The notes beneath the pieces were generated by a model, which did no database searches, was not told the DNA's origin, and was given only the letters and a program-made list of their open reading frames with translations. From Burkholderiales bacterium (lineage in GTDB: Bacteria > Pseudomonadota > Gammaproteobacteria > Burkholderiales > SG8-39): 5,194 nucleotides of DNA. Below are positions 4,605 to 5,194 of the stretch, one piece after another. The stretch is taken from assembly GCA_027457185.1 (NCBI GenBank), contig DAIDTN010000131.1, forward strand, positions 1 through 5,194, read 5' to 3'. The translations under genes were made by a program, and so were the position numbers. Each line of letters opens with the position of its first letter. Position 1 is the first letter of the stretch.

Positions 4605-5194
4605 CTAGCTGATATCCGCATCTACCAGGTTGCCATACGTTTCCATCCACTCTCGCCGCTGCGATGCATTCTCCTTGCCCATCATCATGTTGAATACGGA
4701 ACGATCGGCGGCCAGCGCCACGTCTTCGACCTGCACCGGCAGCATTCGCCGCGTGTCCGGGTTGAGCGTGGTCTCCCACAGCTGCTCCGGGCTCATTTCA
4801 CCCAGGCCCTTGAAGCGGCTCACCGCCCATTTGCCCTCGTCCATGCCCTCGTCCTGCAGCTTGGCCTCGATCGCCGCGAGTTCCTGCTTGTCCAGCGCAT
4901 AGAGCTTGCGCGCGGGCCTGCCTTTGCCCATCGAAGGCACGTCGATGCGATAGAGCGGCGGCTGCGCCACGTACACGCTGCCGGTTTCGATCAGCCGCGG
5001 GAAATGGCGGAAGAACAGCGTCAGCAGCAGCACCTGGATGTGCGCGCCGTCAACGTCGGCATCGGCCATGATGATGATCTTGTGATAACGCAGCCGCGTC
5101 ATGTCGATGGTCTCGCCGCGCTGGTGATGGTCGATGCCGATCGCGAGCGCGATGGCCTCGATTTCCTTGTTCGAGTACAGCGTGTCGGGCGAAT
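4605..5194 (-). CDS. parE: DNA topoisomerase IV subunit B, C-terminal part (runs off right edge)
   Basis: ParE is the ATPase and TOPRIM subunit of topoisomerase IV and partners with the ParC encoded just downstream. The last 195 residues are visible, open from the window edge to TAG at 4607-4605. They start within SPDTLYSNKEIEAIALAIG. The TOPRIM metal-binding motif follows in IIIMADADVDGAH (about visible residues 39-51), then QVLLLTLFFRHFPRLI and VYVAQPPLYRID. The C-terminal tail domain contains RFKGLGEMSPEQLW and TLNPDTRRMLPV. DADVDGAHIQVLLLTLFFRHFP is the ParE form; GyrB usually has SHIRTLLLTFF-type residues here. The C-terminus, ending near YGNLVDADIS, has the expected length. The ATPase GHKL domain, transducer and first TOPRIM glutamate lie outside the window. 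An ATG at 5102 lies within the gene and is not its start. Confidence 0.95.
   Translation of the reverse strand, partial: SPDTLYSNKEIEAIALAIGIDHHQRGETIDMTRLRYHKIIIMADADVDGAHIQVLLLTLFFRHFPRLIETGSVYVAQPPLYRIDVPSMGKGRPARKLYALDKQELAAIEAKLQDEGMDEGKWAVSRFKGLGEMSPEQLWETTLNPDTRRMLPVQVEDVALAADRSVFNMMMGKENASQRREWMETYGNLVDADIS

Overview
The window looks like a GC-rich proteobacterial chromosome, most likely a betaproteobacterium. That placement is inferred from the overall look of the ParC, ParE and aspartokinase proteins and from a lysC gene followed directly by tRNA-Ser(GCU). No search was run. Every supported gene lies on the minus strand, so transcription runs from high to low coordinates: parE (C-terminal part, enters from the right edge), parC, lysC, tRNA-Ser(GCU), a short integrase-like remnant, then the first 39 codons of an MFS transporter that leaves through the left edge.

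Right part (1893-5194): parE and parC encode the two subunits of DNA topoisomerase IV, which decatenates daughter chromosomes. They are separated by a 237-bp gap with no gene. Positions 4390-4583 of this gap are packed with six consecutive inverted repeats, including a perfect 16-bp, a perfect 12-bp and a perfect 10-bp stem. This is the least explained piece of the window. ParC has an N-terminal Gly/Pro-rich extension with two possible starts, each with a Shine-Dalgarno sequence.

Middle (540-1892): lysC encodes a complete 410-residue aspartokinase, the entry step to lysine, threonine, methionine and diaminopimelate. An internal ATG at codon 250, preceded by GAGGA, suggests that the gene may also produce a separate regulatory beta subunit, as is known for some other aspartokinases.

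Left part (1-539): tRNA-Ser(GCU) is intact with an encoded CCA. Directly past its 3' end, reading away from it, is a small ORF resembling the N-terminal domain of phage-type tyrosine integrases but lacking the catalytic domain. This arrangement suggests the scar of an element that integrated at the tRNA 3' end. The remnant overlaps the MFS start by ATGA. The parE-parC-lysC-tRNA part reads as ordinary core genome. The segment left of the tRNA is the likely accessory boundary.
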